64,000 bases of DNA from Spisula solida (taxonomy: Eukaryota > Mollusca > Bivalvia > Venerida > Mactridae), in assembly GCA_947247005.1 (NCBI GenBank), contig OX365952.1, positions 43,876,722 through 43,940,721 on the forward strand, in the 5' to 3' direction. Both the position numbers and the translations under genes were made by a program. Of this stretch, positions 33,718 through 44,000 are shown piece after piece (position 1 is the stretch's first letter; the number at the start of each line of letters is the position of its first letter). The notes below the pieces were generated by a model. It saw nothing but the letters and a program-made list of their open reading frames with translations. It had not been told where the DNA came from and did not search any database.

Positions 33718-34659
33718 ATGTATTCTTGTTGGGCCAACCATTGTTCGCATCATTTTACGAAGAGGGAACGGCTCCGGAACCATGTTATGCGCCATGGATT
33801 TCTTCGTGTTATATGTCCTTGGTGCCTGGACGAGGGCTCCAAGTCACACCGGAGGGTTGTGGACCTCAAAGAACACATCAAGAAGAGGCACCATATGGTA
33901 TTTGCTGCAAATGCCCACGAAAAGTTCTTGACAGAGAAAAACGGCTTCTTCCTGGCAATCCATCCAAGGGATTATGTGAAGGTTGTAGGGAATCCCGAGA
34001 ACGGCTCATTGGCGGAGGTACTGAAGGGCGCGGTCAAGACGTGGTGTCGGGAAGACAGGAGGAGAAGGAATATTCGGGACTGGGAGGAGGGATGGACGGC
34101 TAGGCGGGATCCGGCTCCAATATCACCCCTGAAATGTGTGCCGGCGTACTCTCCAACCAGGCCTGGTTTGGATGACCTTGGATTCCGTTTTGCACCGTTG
34201 TCGCCACTGCCCCCGTCGCCTGGGGTGACTGTTTCTCCGGAACCTGTGCCCATGGAATGTACTACTGCCACCACGGAAGAAGAAATACCTCTAACCCCTG
34301 CTATACCCACTGAAACACCAGCCACTCTAACTTCACAGCCAAACCTGACCACAACAATAGATCAGATCACAGCAACTAGCCATGCCACGCCGACCCCACA
34401 ACCCGATACACCAACCTATCAACCGACAACAATACCAGATCTTGTTATACCAGCCAACACCCAAATCACCAACACAACTGAGACACCAGGCACTCCAGAG
34501 TATCAACCAAACACCAACAACACCTCAAGACCAGCTCACATCAGTCCCGGACACCACCCCTACGCCAGAACCAGTTTCAGTCCAGATCCAATCAGAAGAG
34601 GTAGATGTTGCGAGAATGTTGCTAGCAGCAGGATGCATGCCACTATTTCCTCCTGGTAG
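33718..34659 (+). CDS. ORF3, N-terminal part: zinc-finger protein of the retrotransposon
   Basis: A 313-codon frame located where env lies in env-bearing elements. Residues 4-26 form a C2H2 finger (C-x4-C-x12-H-x3-H) and residues 33-58 a second Cys/His finger (C-x2-C-x16-H-x4-H). A basic region (CREDRRRRNIRDWEEGW) and a long Thr/Pro-rich stretch follow. No signal peptide or membrane segment, so it is not an envelope protein. Function unknown; a nucleic-acid-binding accessory protein is a reasonable guess. The frame appears to slip at about 34510-34530, after which the protein-like sequence continues in the next frame. Confidence 0.75.
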   Translation: MYSCWANHCSHHFTKRERLRNHVMRHGFLRVICPWCLDEGSKSHRRVVDLKEHIKKRHHMVFAANAHEKFLTEKNGFFLAIHPRDYVKVVGNPENGSLAEVLKGAVKTWCREDRRRRNIRDWEEGWTARRDPAPISPLKCVPAYSPTRPGLDDLGFRFAPLSPLPPSPGVTVSPEPVPMECTTATTEEEIPLTPAIPTETPATLTSQPNLTTTIDQITATSHATPTPQPDTPTYQPTTIPDLVIPANTQITNTTETPGTPEYQPNTNNTSRPAHISPGHHPYARTSFSPDPIRRGRCCENVASSRMHATISSW

Positions 34660-35071
34660 GAGAGAATGGGCAGGGCAGTCTCTGACGCTACCTGGGACCC
34701 TTGGAGTTTGGCCACCAAACAACTGGGAAGCACTCAACCCCGACGAAAAGCTGTATGCCTGGGAGGCCACGGCCTATGCACTTGGCAGGGTGTGTGGCAT
34801 GGACGATTTGGGACGCATGGAGTCTTTGGAGTTTTTCCAATGCTTGGCGCTACCAGGATCGGCTTGTCGCCGCAACAAGTCGGCGAGCGGAGTGTTGCGG
34901 CACAGCCACACCATGGTGCTCCTGAGGATTATTCGGGGAGAGGCCGAGACAATGGACACATTTCTGGTGAAGATGCTGCAGCATGCCTACGAGAAAAGTT
35001 TGTCAGCCGCACCTGGTCCGTACAGGGACTTTATCCTCTCCACACTTACCATACCGTTACGCATCAAATGA
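34382..35071 (+). CDS. ORF3, C-terminal part (shifted frame)
   Basis: The last ~170 codons read as a globular domain (ARMLLAAGCMPLFPPGRREW ... WPPNNWEALNPDEKLYAWEA ... HAYEKSLSAAPGPYRDF) following directly on the Thr/Pro-rich stretch. The upstream part of this frame (before about 34510) is probably a shadow of the N-terminal ORF3 frame. I do not recognise the domain. One indel in the Thr/Pro tract would unite both parts into a protein of about 450 residues. Confidence 0.65.
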   Translation: MPRRPHNPIHQPINRQQYQILLYQPTPKSPTQLRHQALQSINQTPTTPQDQLTSVPDTTPTPEPVSVQIQSEEVDVARMLLAAGCMPLFPPGRREWAGQSLTLPGTLGVWPPNNWEALNPDEKLYAWEATAYALGRVCGMDDLGRMESLEFFQCLALPGSACRRNKSASGVLRHSHTMVLLRIIRGEAETMDTFLVKMLQHAYEKSLSAAPGPYRDFILSTLTIPLRIK

Positions 35072-35122
35072 AATTTATCCACCAATTGACATTTCGACCA
35101 ATTCTCAACAAACCTGACATAT

Positions 35123-35500
35123 CGTGCAAACGGTCTACCAGAACTTCAACTTCAGTGACTTCGTCATTAGTCACCCATTCTCAGATAAATGGACGAATCG
35201 TGCTAACGGTCTACCAGAACTTCAACTTCAGTGACTTCGTCATTAGTCACACCCATTCTCAGATAAATGGACGAATCGTGCTAACGGTCTACCAGAACTT
35301 CAACTTCAGTGACTTCGTCATTAGTCACACCCATTCTCAGATAAATGGACGAATCGTGCAAACGGTCTACCAGAACTTCAACTTCAGTGACTTCGTCATT
35401 AGTCACCCATTCTCAGATAAATGGACAAGTCGTGCAAACAGTCTACCAGAACTTCAACTTCAGTGACTTCGTCATTTGTCTCACCATTCTCAAATAAAAG
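35123..35500 (+). repeat. 76-78-bp tandem repeats before the polypurine tract
   Basis: About five copies of a unit containing 'cggtctaccagaacttcaac' and 'tcagataaatggac'; unit starts at 35131, 35207, 35285, 35363 and 35439. Inside the retrotransposon, just after ORF3. Confidence 0.9.
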
Positions 35501-35901
35501 GAAAATTGTGTCATATTGTAAGTAATTGATAGTGATTCACAAGTAAGGAAGGATTCACAACGTGTCGTCTGCTATTCATGGGATAGGTGCATTCTAGCAT
35601 CAGTGAATTCATTGTCGTGAACAGACGTGTAATGTCTAATGTATTTAACCCAGAAGACTTTAGTGTAAGTTTTGCCAGTGCGAAATATTCTAAGTAAGTC
35701 ATTAAGGTATTGTTAATAATTATGTTCATGTTGAATGCTAATGTTAATTGTAAGTTTTTATTGTAAGTTTTATAAACTTTAGTGTTGAATCTACTGTTAC
35801 GAGAAATCATTGTTTAAAGGATAGGTATACGTTTTTGAGAACGTTGTGTTAATTACTAGGTAACGAAGGGACACTGCAAAATACAGGAGTATTTTATGAA
35901 T
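35501..35901 (+). other. Retrotransposon 3' untranslated region
   Basis: AT-rich, without a convincing frame. It leads into the polypurine tract. Confidence 0.5.
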
Positions 35902-35914
35902 AAGGAGGGGAGAG
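35902..35914 (+). other. Polypurine tract
   Basis: AAGGAGGGGAGAG ends exactly at the first base of the 3' LTR, the expected primer site for plus-strand synthesis. Confidence 0.85.
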
Positions 35915-37583
35915 TGTAAGGATATCATCCTTACATTTATGACAAAAGTCGTCGTTTGGGTCGCGAAATTATGTGACAATTCGATCTACGAGCTGTACGA
36001 GTGGTGTGAACGATGGTAACATGAACTGAACGAACTTTTAGTCATATTGATAGTGATAACATACATAAATGAACAAACAATCGAGAGATTCATCATCAAA
36101 ACAGAAAATCTACCTTGTGTATTGATGTTTACTGACAGTCAAGGTCGTGTCGTATTCTCGGAAAATGAGCTCCCATGAATCAAAGAACTGTAGATGTGTA
36201 CCCTTATCATTATCACTGTTTAACAAGTCGTGTATTATTTAATCTACGATGGTTGAATTTGTATATTTACATGTTTTTGGTTATGATTTAGTTCACATAT
36301 TTTGAAGGTTGTAAGCGAACGTCCGGTCTGCTCTTAGCAGACTACTTTTATTCTCATGATGTTATTTCGACTCGGCGTTTTAAGAATATTGTGTATTTTG
36401 TCGTGTAACTTTCACAATATCTTAGTTATGTTAAACTTATACTATATTGCTTACGAGCCGAAGGTAAAAATCAGTATTATAAATCATGCCTTTTGGAAGT
36501 TTCGAGGGCGCTACTTTTTGAACGCGTAAGACTATTTTTCTGAATTTCTCGTGCGCGGCGTACAAAATCGCTCGGCCTTTAATCATTATTTTGTTAAAGA
36601 TTCGGCTCTTTAGTGTTATCGGATGCTTTTTCTAAACGCTTTCTGTAGAATCCTCGAGCTGTATTGTAATCGTTGTATTGGTTGATTGAATCGTGTTAGT
36701 TTGTGACGACGAGTCACATTAGTCACATTAAAGCCGAAGCTCTGATTGGCTGATCGGGTCACACCTCCACCGATGCGAGGCTATATAAGTGGCGCGATCA
36801 GATCAGTTCGGCATCCTCTTGTTTCAAGCAGCCTATGCTGACGGAAAAACATCAAGCTACCAAAAGCTACCATAATTCAAAGTCTATTACACAATAATCT
36901 AACATAGATTAACCAAGTCTGTATTTATACGGAAAATATATTATATACTAGATCTATCCAGTATCCAAATCCACACTTAAGACAAACCAGAGTAGAGGTA
37001 GGCCTACAGTCTAGTTACAATCATGGCTGGCGACGTATTTTTGTGTCACCTTCTATTATAAATGATGTAAAGTAACAGCCCATTTATGGTTGCGCAGAGG
37101 ATCCCAATGCATAAACTCGGTCCTTCCTTGTAAATCAGTAGATCTGGCGAGATCTACTTGCCGACGTACGTGTATTAAACCGATGTTCACCGTAGCGTAC
37201 CGCGACGATGGCGATGTATGGAACGCCGTAGACACATTATTATCGATGTTTTCGTAACTATGGAACGCCGGGGAGCGTTTACCAAGGTTCTAAGCAATAT
37301 GGAACGCCGAAGTCACTTTAATCCACCTGTTAATATATGTAGATGAGTGTATACATGTACGTGTGTTTGTACAATGCCATCTATGAAGTTTTGTTGAAGA
37401 CATTGATATGAAACTGCATATGGTGTTTGTTATACCTGTTTATGTTGAGTGTGCTTTTAAGTCGGGATTTGCTTCAGTAATAGACCGTCATGCCTCCTGA
37501 CAAGATCATGACGAGTAGGGTCATACAACATCAACAACATGTGCAAAAAGATACAGCAAAGAAGCAAATTGCGTCCCGTCACA
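35915..37583 (+). repeat. 3' LTR
   Basis: 1669 bp, the same length as the 5' LTR, about 11 substitutions by eye (for example near 26152/35946, 26321/36115 and 26726/36520). It lies tail to tail with gene B and ends 10 bp beyond gene B's AATAAA. Confidence 0.95.
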
Positions 37584-37592
37584 GAAGTATAG

Positions 37593-37598
37593 TTTATT
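37593..37598 (-). terminator. Gene B polyadenylation signal
   Basis: AATAAA on the minus strand, about 224 bp after the stop codon and the only such hexamer in that interval. The retrotransposon LTR ends at 37583, so cleavage 10-30 nt downstream falls inside LTR sequence. Confidence 0.7.
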
Positions 37599-37821
37599 TC
37601 CAAATCCAGAAGGTCGTAGACCTATGACAACATTTTTACATACTAAGATCATAGTGGCAAATGTACAGTTATCAATACAAAACATATATACATGCATAAA
37701 TGTACCATCACACGTAACTATATAGACTAAGCGGACCAATGGCTTGATATAATATTATATGAAAATAAAGACTGTTCAATATTATCCAAACATTTGGCAC
37801 TGTGCATAAGCTTGTCTCTTT

Positions 37822-38014
37822 TTAACGTCTTCTGCGCACAACAGGATGACATGATTGGCTGCATTCAGTTGACCTATCGATCGCATCACAAAACGTGGCG
37901 TCACAATATACGTATAATCCATCATGGCTACTTGTATACTCGAAATTGTCAAAGACAAATCTCGTCTCGTGTGTTGATTGTGATATTATGTGTGTGTTGG
38001 TGTCAACTTCACAC
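37822..38014 (-). CDS. Gene B exon 10: ZP-C domain, end and stop
   Basis: A 193-nt terminal exon with acceptor ATTTCAG, entering in phase 2. It reads CEVDTNTHIISQSTHETRFV, FDNFEYTS, LYVYCDATFCD, TECSQSCHPVVRRRR and stop (TAA 37822-37824). Together with the preceding exon's NG it completes the ZP 'NGC' site and provides five of the six ZP-C cysteines. Confidence 0.88.
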
Positions 38015-41000
38015 CTGAAATATATGAAATTGTATCATAAGTTATTATTGTGCTACGGTATTAGTTGATATATATCGCTGACATAGAAGAAGAAGGTCAT
38101 TAGTTCAAAAATACTGTTATAAGATAACCAGAAAATTTGTCGGAATACTACTCTCTACTCGTTCTTCAGTTTGGTCAACATGACCTGTTCCGAATTTTAT
38201 GAAAATAAGCTCATAAGAAGCGCTTGTGATGCAGTTTTTAAATATGTTTTAGTCTTATATAAGACTAAAACATATTTAAAATCTGCATCACAAGATAAGG
38301 GAGGAAGTAGCACTTTCGACCTTCTCTTTCCAAGCCATTGATCTATAATGAGATCGCACAAATACTACATATAGGGTAACACGATGCGTTATGGTAAAAC
38401 ACGCACACGTATTACTCCTAAAGCTGTCTACCTCTGAATTTATTTGTAATAGGAGGAATCCTTACGAAGTTTTCTAGTATGGTCAATAAGCGAACACTGT
38501 ACATGTACATGATGTTTTGACACGTTGTATTAATGTTTGAAATAGGGATGATCTCCATGAGTTAACATTTCTTTTGTCGCCCGATTTCCACAAGGAACTA
38601 AGTCGATTTAGTCATTTAAAATATAATAAAATATGCCTAAACACATCAAGTATTTTCTACAGCGCCACATTTAAGCACCAATGGTATTGCAAAATAACTT
38701 TGGGTATTTCTTTTACCGAGCAGTTTAAAGTTATCTACATGTATATCGAGAACCTTGGAATCCGAATACTTAAAATAGGACTTGTAGAAGTTAAATGACG
38801 ATTTGTTAGTCCCCACCTACACACCCGTATTATTTTCTGCATGGGACAAGAAAGAAACATACTGATATTAATATTAGACTAAGTCGACGTACCCGTTCCG
38901 TATCAGATAATACTTGAGATGGTCTAAGGCGTGCTCTGTTGGTGTCGTGTAGCAAGTGCGCATGCGCATTTTCATATTCCAATCAAAAGTGGTTGTAAAC
39001 ACTTTGACATAAACTGGTGACCCTACACTCGTGTGTAGTGGATTGCCTTGAATTTCGTGCATGAAGTTGGTGTCCGAATAATATATGATGTGGACAGGAT
39101 ACTGTTGATTGTTGACAGACGGAGACGGTGTAGTTTTTCCATGATTTTGGAGACTACCTATGAAAATAGTATAATACATGATGTAGTAACATTGGACATT
39201 CGCCTTGCATTCGAACGGACGGGTTGACCAAAACACTACTTACTTATTTACATGGAAATTAACAAGTGACGGTGTTGTATTTATGTTCAAAATAATGATT
39301 TACAACGCTGGTTCTTTAATGTGTGTGATGTAAAGCATCATACACGGGACCTCGCTTATATTCTCGTCCAAAAGAATGTTAGTAATTTTTATCTATGTTA
39401 GGTAGGACACCCTGAAAAGCATTTATTTTTTAAACCGGCTGTAGACGGGATAGAACCCACAACCCTCGGATCATCAGTCAGTAGCTCTCACCACTGGACC
39501 ACTTGTCCACCTGAACGAGTATATGAAAGCCTTTTATTTATATAGCATGCCCTTACTTTTCACTGTACCGTCTCTCTGCACATCACATTCTACACCGATC
39601 GTCCAGTTGTAATGGCGGATAATATATGCGTACACTGGATCGTGTTCAGCATATATCAACTCGTTGTTATAGACATGTACACCATTCAATAACTGCAATA
39701 TCAATCAGAAATATGTTTTATAAAATAGAATACAAATGAAAGCAAAAACTACGCATATAAAACTTTATTGTTATCTTAGCGAGTTGGGTTCTGTTTTATC
39801 AAAGCATTTACGGAAATCGTAAATTTACGTTCAAATTTGAATTCTTAATCATTATTTAACTGCTCCAAATAGTAGTTATATGATATGCAATTTTAACAAT
39901 GATTTAGTTAATGATCTCCTACAATCAATATCTATCCCCTATTTGTAGATGTAAAAACGTTGTAAGGAATTTAAATTTGAGCGTAAGTTTAGTCACATTA
40001 TTTCTCCCAAAACATATGTTTGCCCGATCATCCAGTAAATAGACTAGTAAGTACAACGAATAAGAATGTGTTTCATAAATGACCTTAAATTGACGACATA
40101 ATGTCAGCTATATCTGTCGAAAACGTATGCCGAAAATCACAGTTAGTAGAATGTATGGATGACAAAATACTAATTTTGCAAGAGTTGCTCCCCTTAGACT
40201 TTAAGTTTACATTTCGTTATTTTGTTTACAAACCAACTGGAGGCTTTATTTCGTTTTCATCCATCTTATGGTGTTTTCCACCTCCGGAACTCAACTAAAG
40301 GGCTAAAAAAACATCATTTTGCATAAAGGTTGCCAAGTTTTTTCTTTTGGAAAAATAGCCATTTAAGGCATAATTGGACTTTTGTAGGTGTTTTGATAAA
40401 ACAGTACCTTGGTGTTTAAGTTAAAACTTATTGCAATTTTTAAACGACTTGTTTGATTTGTTATTCCTATGACTGTGTTCGAATTGAAGAATTGGAATCA
40501 GTGGCTCTATCTTCCTTTAAAGCCCCAAAATCTCGTAATTTACGTTCATGTTCGAATTAGACTCCCATATTAGTTTGGAATTCGGAGGTCAAATCGTTTA
40601 AAGTTCGTTTGATTGTTCAGTACATCCATGAAATAAGAAAAAACGTAAAACCCTCGATGAATACTGGTTATCGACGTACCGCTTCACTGGTTAGACATTC
40701 AGTTAGCTCTTGATTAAATATCAACAAGTTGTTCCTCTCCTGACCAGCACACTTGTTCTCACCCAAATATATGTCCGAACCTTTCGCTGTAGGATAGTCC
40801 TGTCGCAGTTGATTTAAGTCAATACTTATATTCCACGTGTATTTATTACAATCTACCCTAATCGACGCATATCCTCTGTCAACTAGAAATAAATAAACTG
40901 TATATTTTTTACCAGATTTGAAACGTTCCTACGTAGCGCGAGTGAAAATATTAAAATTTTATCACTACAAGATGAGATATTAACCATATTCTATCAAAAC

Positions 41001-44000
41001 AAACAAATATTCTATTTATTTAATGCTTATATGGTGTCAAAACTGGTACTATTTATGCCAAATTACCACTGTGGTTAGGCTACGTATGAATATGTTATTC
41101 CATTCATATTTTTCACTTCAAAATCCGCCATCTTGGATTATGGTGAATAGGTGAAAACAAGTTTTTTTGAGAATTTTGCATCAAATCATACACCAACTTG
41201 TAGGAAATGGTCTAACTAAGAATAAAAACCCCCACATAGCATGTTCTCGTTCAGTAATAAAAAAGTTACAGACTTTTTAGTGTTGAGATTTTGGTAAATT
41301 AAAGTAGTCCCAATGAGGGGGCGGAGCTTATATCAGTCACATTGTAGGTGATAACCAGTGACTGATGTAGGTTTTATTTCACCGATAGAACTCCATACCT
41401 CATCAGTTAGCATTAAATAAGATACTATATAGCATAGTATTAGTGCCCTTCGGTGATAAATACTAAATAGCATAGTACATGTATTAGTGTAAATGCTCTT
41501 TAAAAGGGGAATCAACGATATTTGTGGCGCAATATGTATCACAAATATGGCAGGTGCCCCACTTGCCCCATATCCAATATGTTCATGCTAACACGATGTT
41601 ATTGAAATGTCTCTATTCGATCCAGTATATTTATGTGACAAGTAACATATACGATCACTGTTTTTGTCTGTGCAATTTGGTAAGAACAAATATTTACTAT
41701 ATGTACATGCATTTTGTAGGAGCATCGTGCTTGGCTTTTGAATAATAATACTAATTAAAAGTGTTTACCATTCTTTACGGGCGTCCGTAAATGAGACGAC
41801 AGTAATATTTAAATCAATATGCCACCCACCCAAAAAAAGCCTCTAAATAATTCAAACGCTGTAGTTGTAATGAATTACAATATGTATTGCAACAAACCTT
41901 CAGCTAAAAACTAAAATCCTTCAATTTTAAAAGTAAGAAAAAGTTCCAATGAAATGACCCACCTGGCGTTAACTGTGAGTTATGCCCGGGATACGACGTG
42001 GTAGTTGGATACCCGGTGATATACGGCGAGGCTGTACCTATAAAAAGTATAACTTAAAAGTAGAAATATGCACGTTGTTCATTGTAGCACAGTCGCTATT
42101 AAAAAACACTAGACTAAGTTATCTCCAAAAGCTAATCATCAGTGCATTTATAAGAACATATCTAGGTTATACATTTGTATATAATAATGATAATTATGTT
42201 TGTTATATAAACTATGGACTAATGTATTAATAGGTATAAACAGAATAAATTCGTTGCGTTTTACAGTTGTAATAGATACTAAACTTGAAAGCATGCCTCC
42301 ATTTCCAGACCACGAGTTCATTATTTGCATTACCCAGTTCAATATATATATACATGCCAAACTGGTTGTGTCGACATTTTTTGGGATCGTCAAGATATGT
42401 CGTCAAATCCGGATGTCGACACAACCGAATCCAACAACACTTACACATTTCCCTATCCCTGTAATAACCCAAGTGGCACAACATTCGTATTTTATTGTTA
42501 CAGAATTAATAATTGACTCATAAGTGTCAAAGAGTATCATGCACGAGTATATATCATCTCATTTGACTTTCAATTGGCGATATTTCATAGGGCCCTTCAC
42601 TGATATATCGTCCTAGATTTAATATTACCTCCACATGGTCCAAGTTGTAGATTCGTATCATCAATAGCTATATCACCGTCATAACCACTTCCAATAACAC
42701 CGTCAATTAAAATCTACAATATAAGTCAGACTATTTAATATAGGACTGATTTTCAAAGCACTTACGACAATCTTAAAGTTACGTTCAAATTCAAATCATT
42801 TATATTTCTTTTGCAGCTACAAAGTCTGGTAAATGGAGTTGCAATACTAAATTAATAATTCAGTTAATCAACTCCAACAGACCATATCTGTCCCGATTTT
42901 ACAGTTGTTAAATAATTTAATTTTGAACGTAAGTTTACGATTTCCGTGTGTGCTTTGATAAAACAGTACACATATGTTTACTCGTCAAACATATTTATGG
43001 TTTAAAATAGTTCGCATATCCATTTGTCTAGGACGGCAACCTGCCCGGTTAGATAAAACAATAGAGAGCGTTGCTTGTCGTCTTGACGTCACAGGTTCGA
43101 GCAAGTGTCAATTTGACTGAAAATATCATAACGGTCCAGATAAATATCCGTGTATAATACAACAACCCAGATGAAAATAAACAAACAGACGGTTTCAAGT
43201 AAATAGCTATGTACAACAAATCCGATGAAGATAAACATCCAAACGGTGTTTCAAAGAATTTGTACTCGATTCGTTAGCTCGATTACATAACTTAGTATTT
43301 TGAACAGAAATACCTCCCTTAATTTCATACAAAATATGTGGTGTTTATTAAAGCAGTCCATATACGAGGGCTGGTCATCTGATACCCGGGTGATCCATAT
43401 TGCTTGAAAACTAATTGACTTATATTAATGAAAACGCACCGTATTATATCCACACCATTTCTTTATTCACATATAAACGTTCAACTTCCTATGACGAAGA
43501 GTTCTCATAACAAGAGGGTCATGATGGCCTTGTATCGCTCACCTGAATCACCTTGCTCATGATAGTTTTATTTATCACATAACATGCGGTCCAGGAGTGC
43601 CGTAAAGCCGTGACGTAAATATCGTTCGGCACTCCCAGACCGTGCAATAAATATTTAAATTAGCTTGACGTGACGTTAGCCAATCAATGCATTGATCCGT
43701 CACTGACGTCAGGATAATATCAACGTCACCATGACATCGCGCTCATTGTACCGCTAAATTTTGGCTGAAACATATGCAGCGCACATCATCCTTCTGAACA
43801 ATATTGAGCGTTTTCTAAGGTTATGTGATAAATAGAATCTTACATTCGTGCTCATTACATACGAGTTTTATTAAACTCGTCGACAAAAACAATATGACAC
43901 TCAGCAAAGCCTCGTGTCATATCATTTTGTCCACTCGTTTAATAAAACTCGTATGTAATGAGCACGAATGCAAGACACTCTATATATGAAACTGTAGCCT

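Larger units (their letters stand above)
26121..37583 (+). mobile_element. Complete Ty3/Gypsy LTR retrotransposon (11.46 kb)
   Basis: Two 1669-bp LTRs flank an 8125-bp interior in the order primer site, gag, protease, RT-RNaseH-integrase, ORF3, tandem repeats, polypurine tract. This pol order defines Ty3/Gypsy (Metaviridae). Both LTRs begin TG and end CA. I count about 11 differences between the LTRs and no length change, so the insertion is young. The flanks (GTAG left, GAAG right) give only an imperfect target duplication. Gag has a stop and a frameshift, and pol has a frameshift between protease and RT, so this copy as written cannot make normal proteins. Confidence 0.95.

Noticed and set aside
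33627..34103. 158-codon frame overlapping ORF3
   Set aside because: Shadow in a second frame; the zinc-finger frame from 33718 has the motifs and the splice acceptor at its ATG.
26117..37587. Perfect target-site duplication of the LTR element
   Set aside because: The flanks read GTAG and GAAG; one mismatch in four bases is not enough to claim it.
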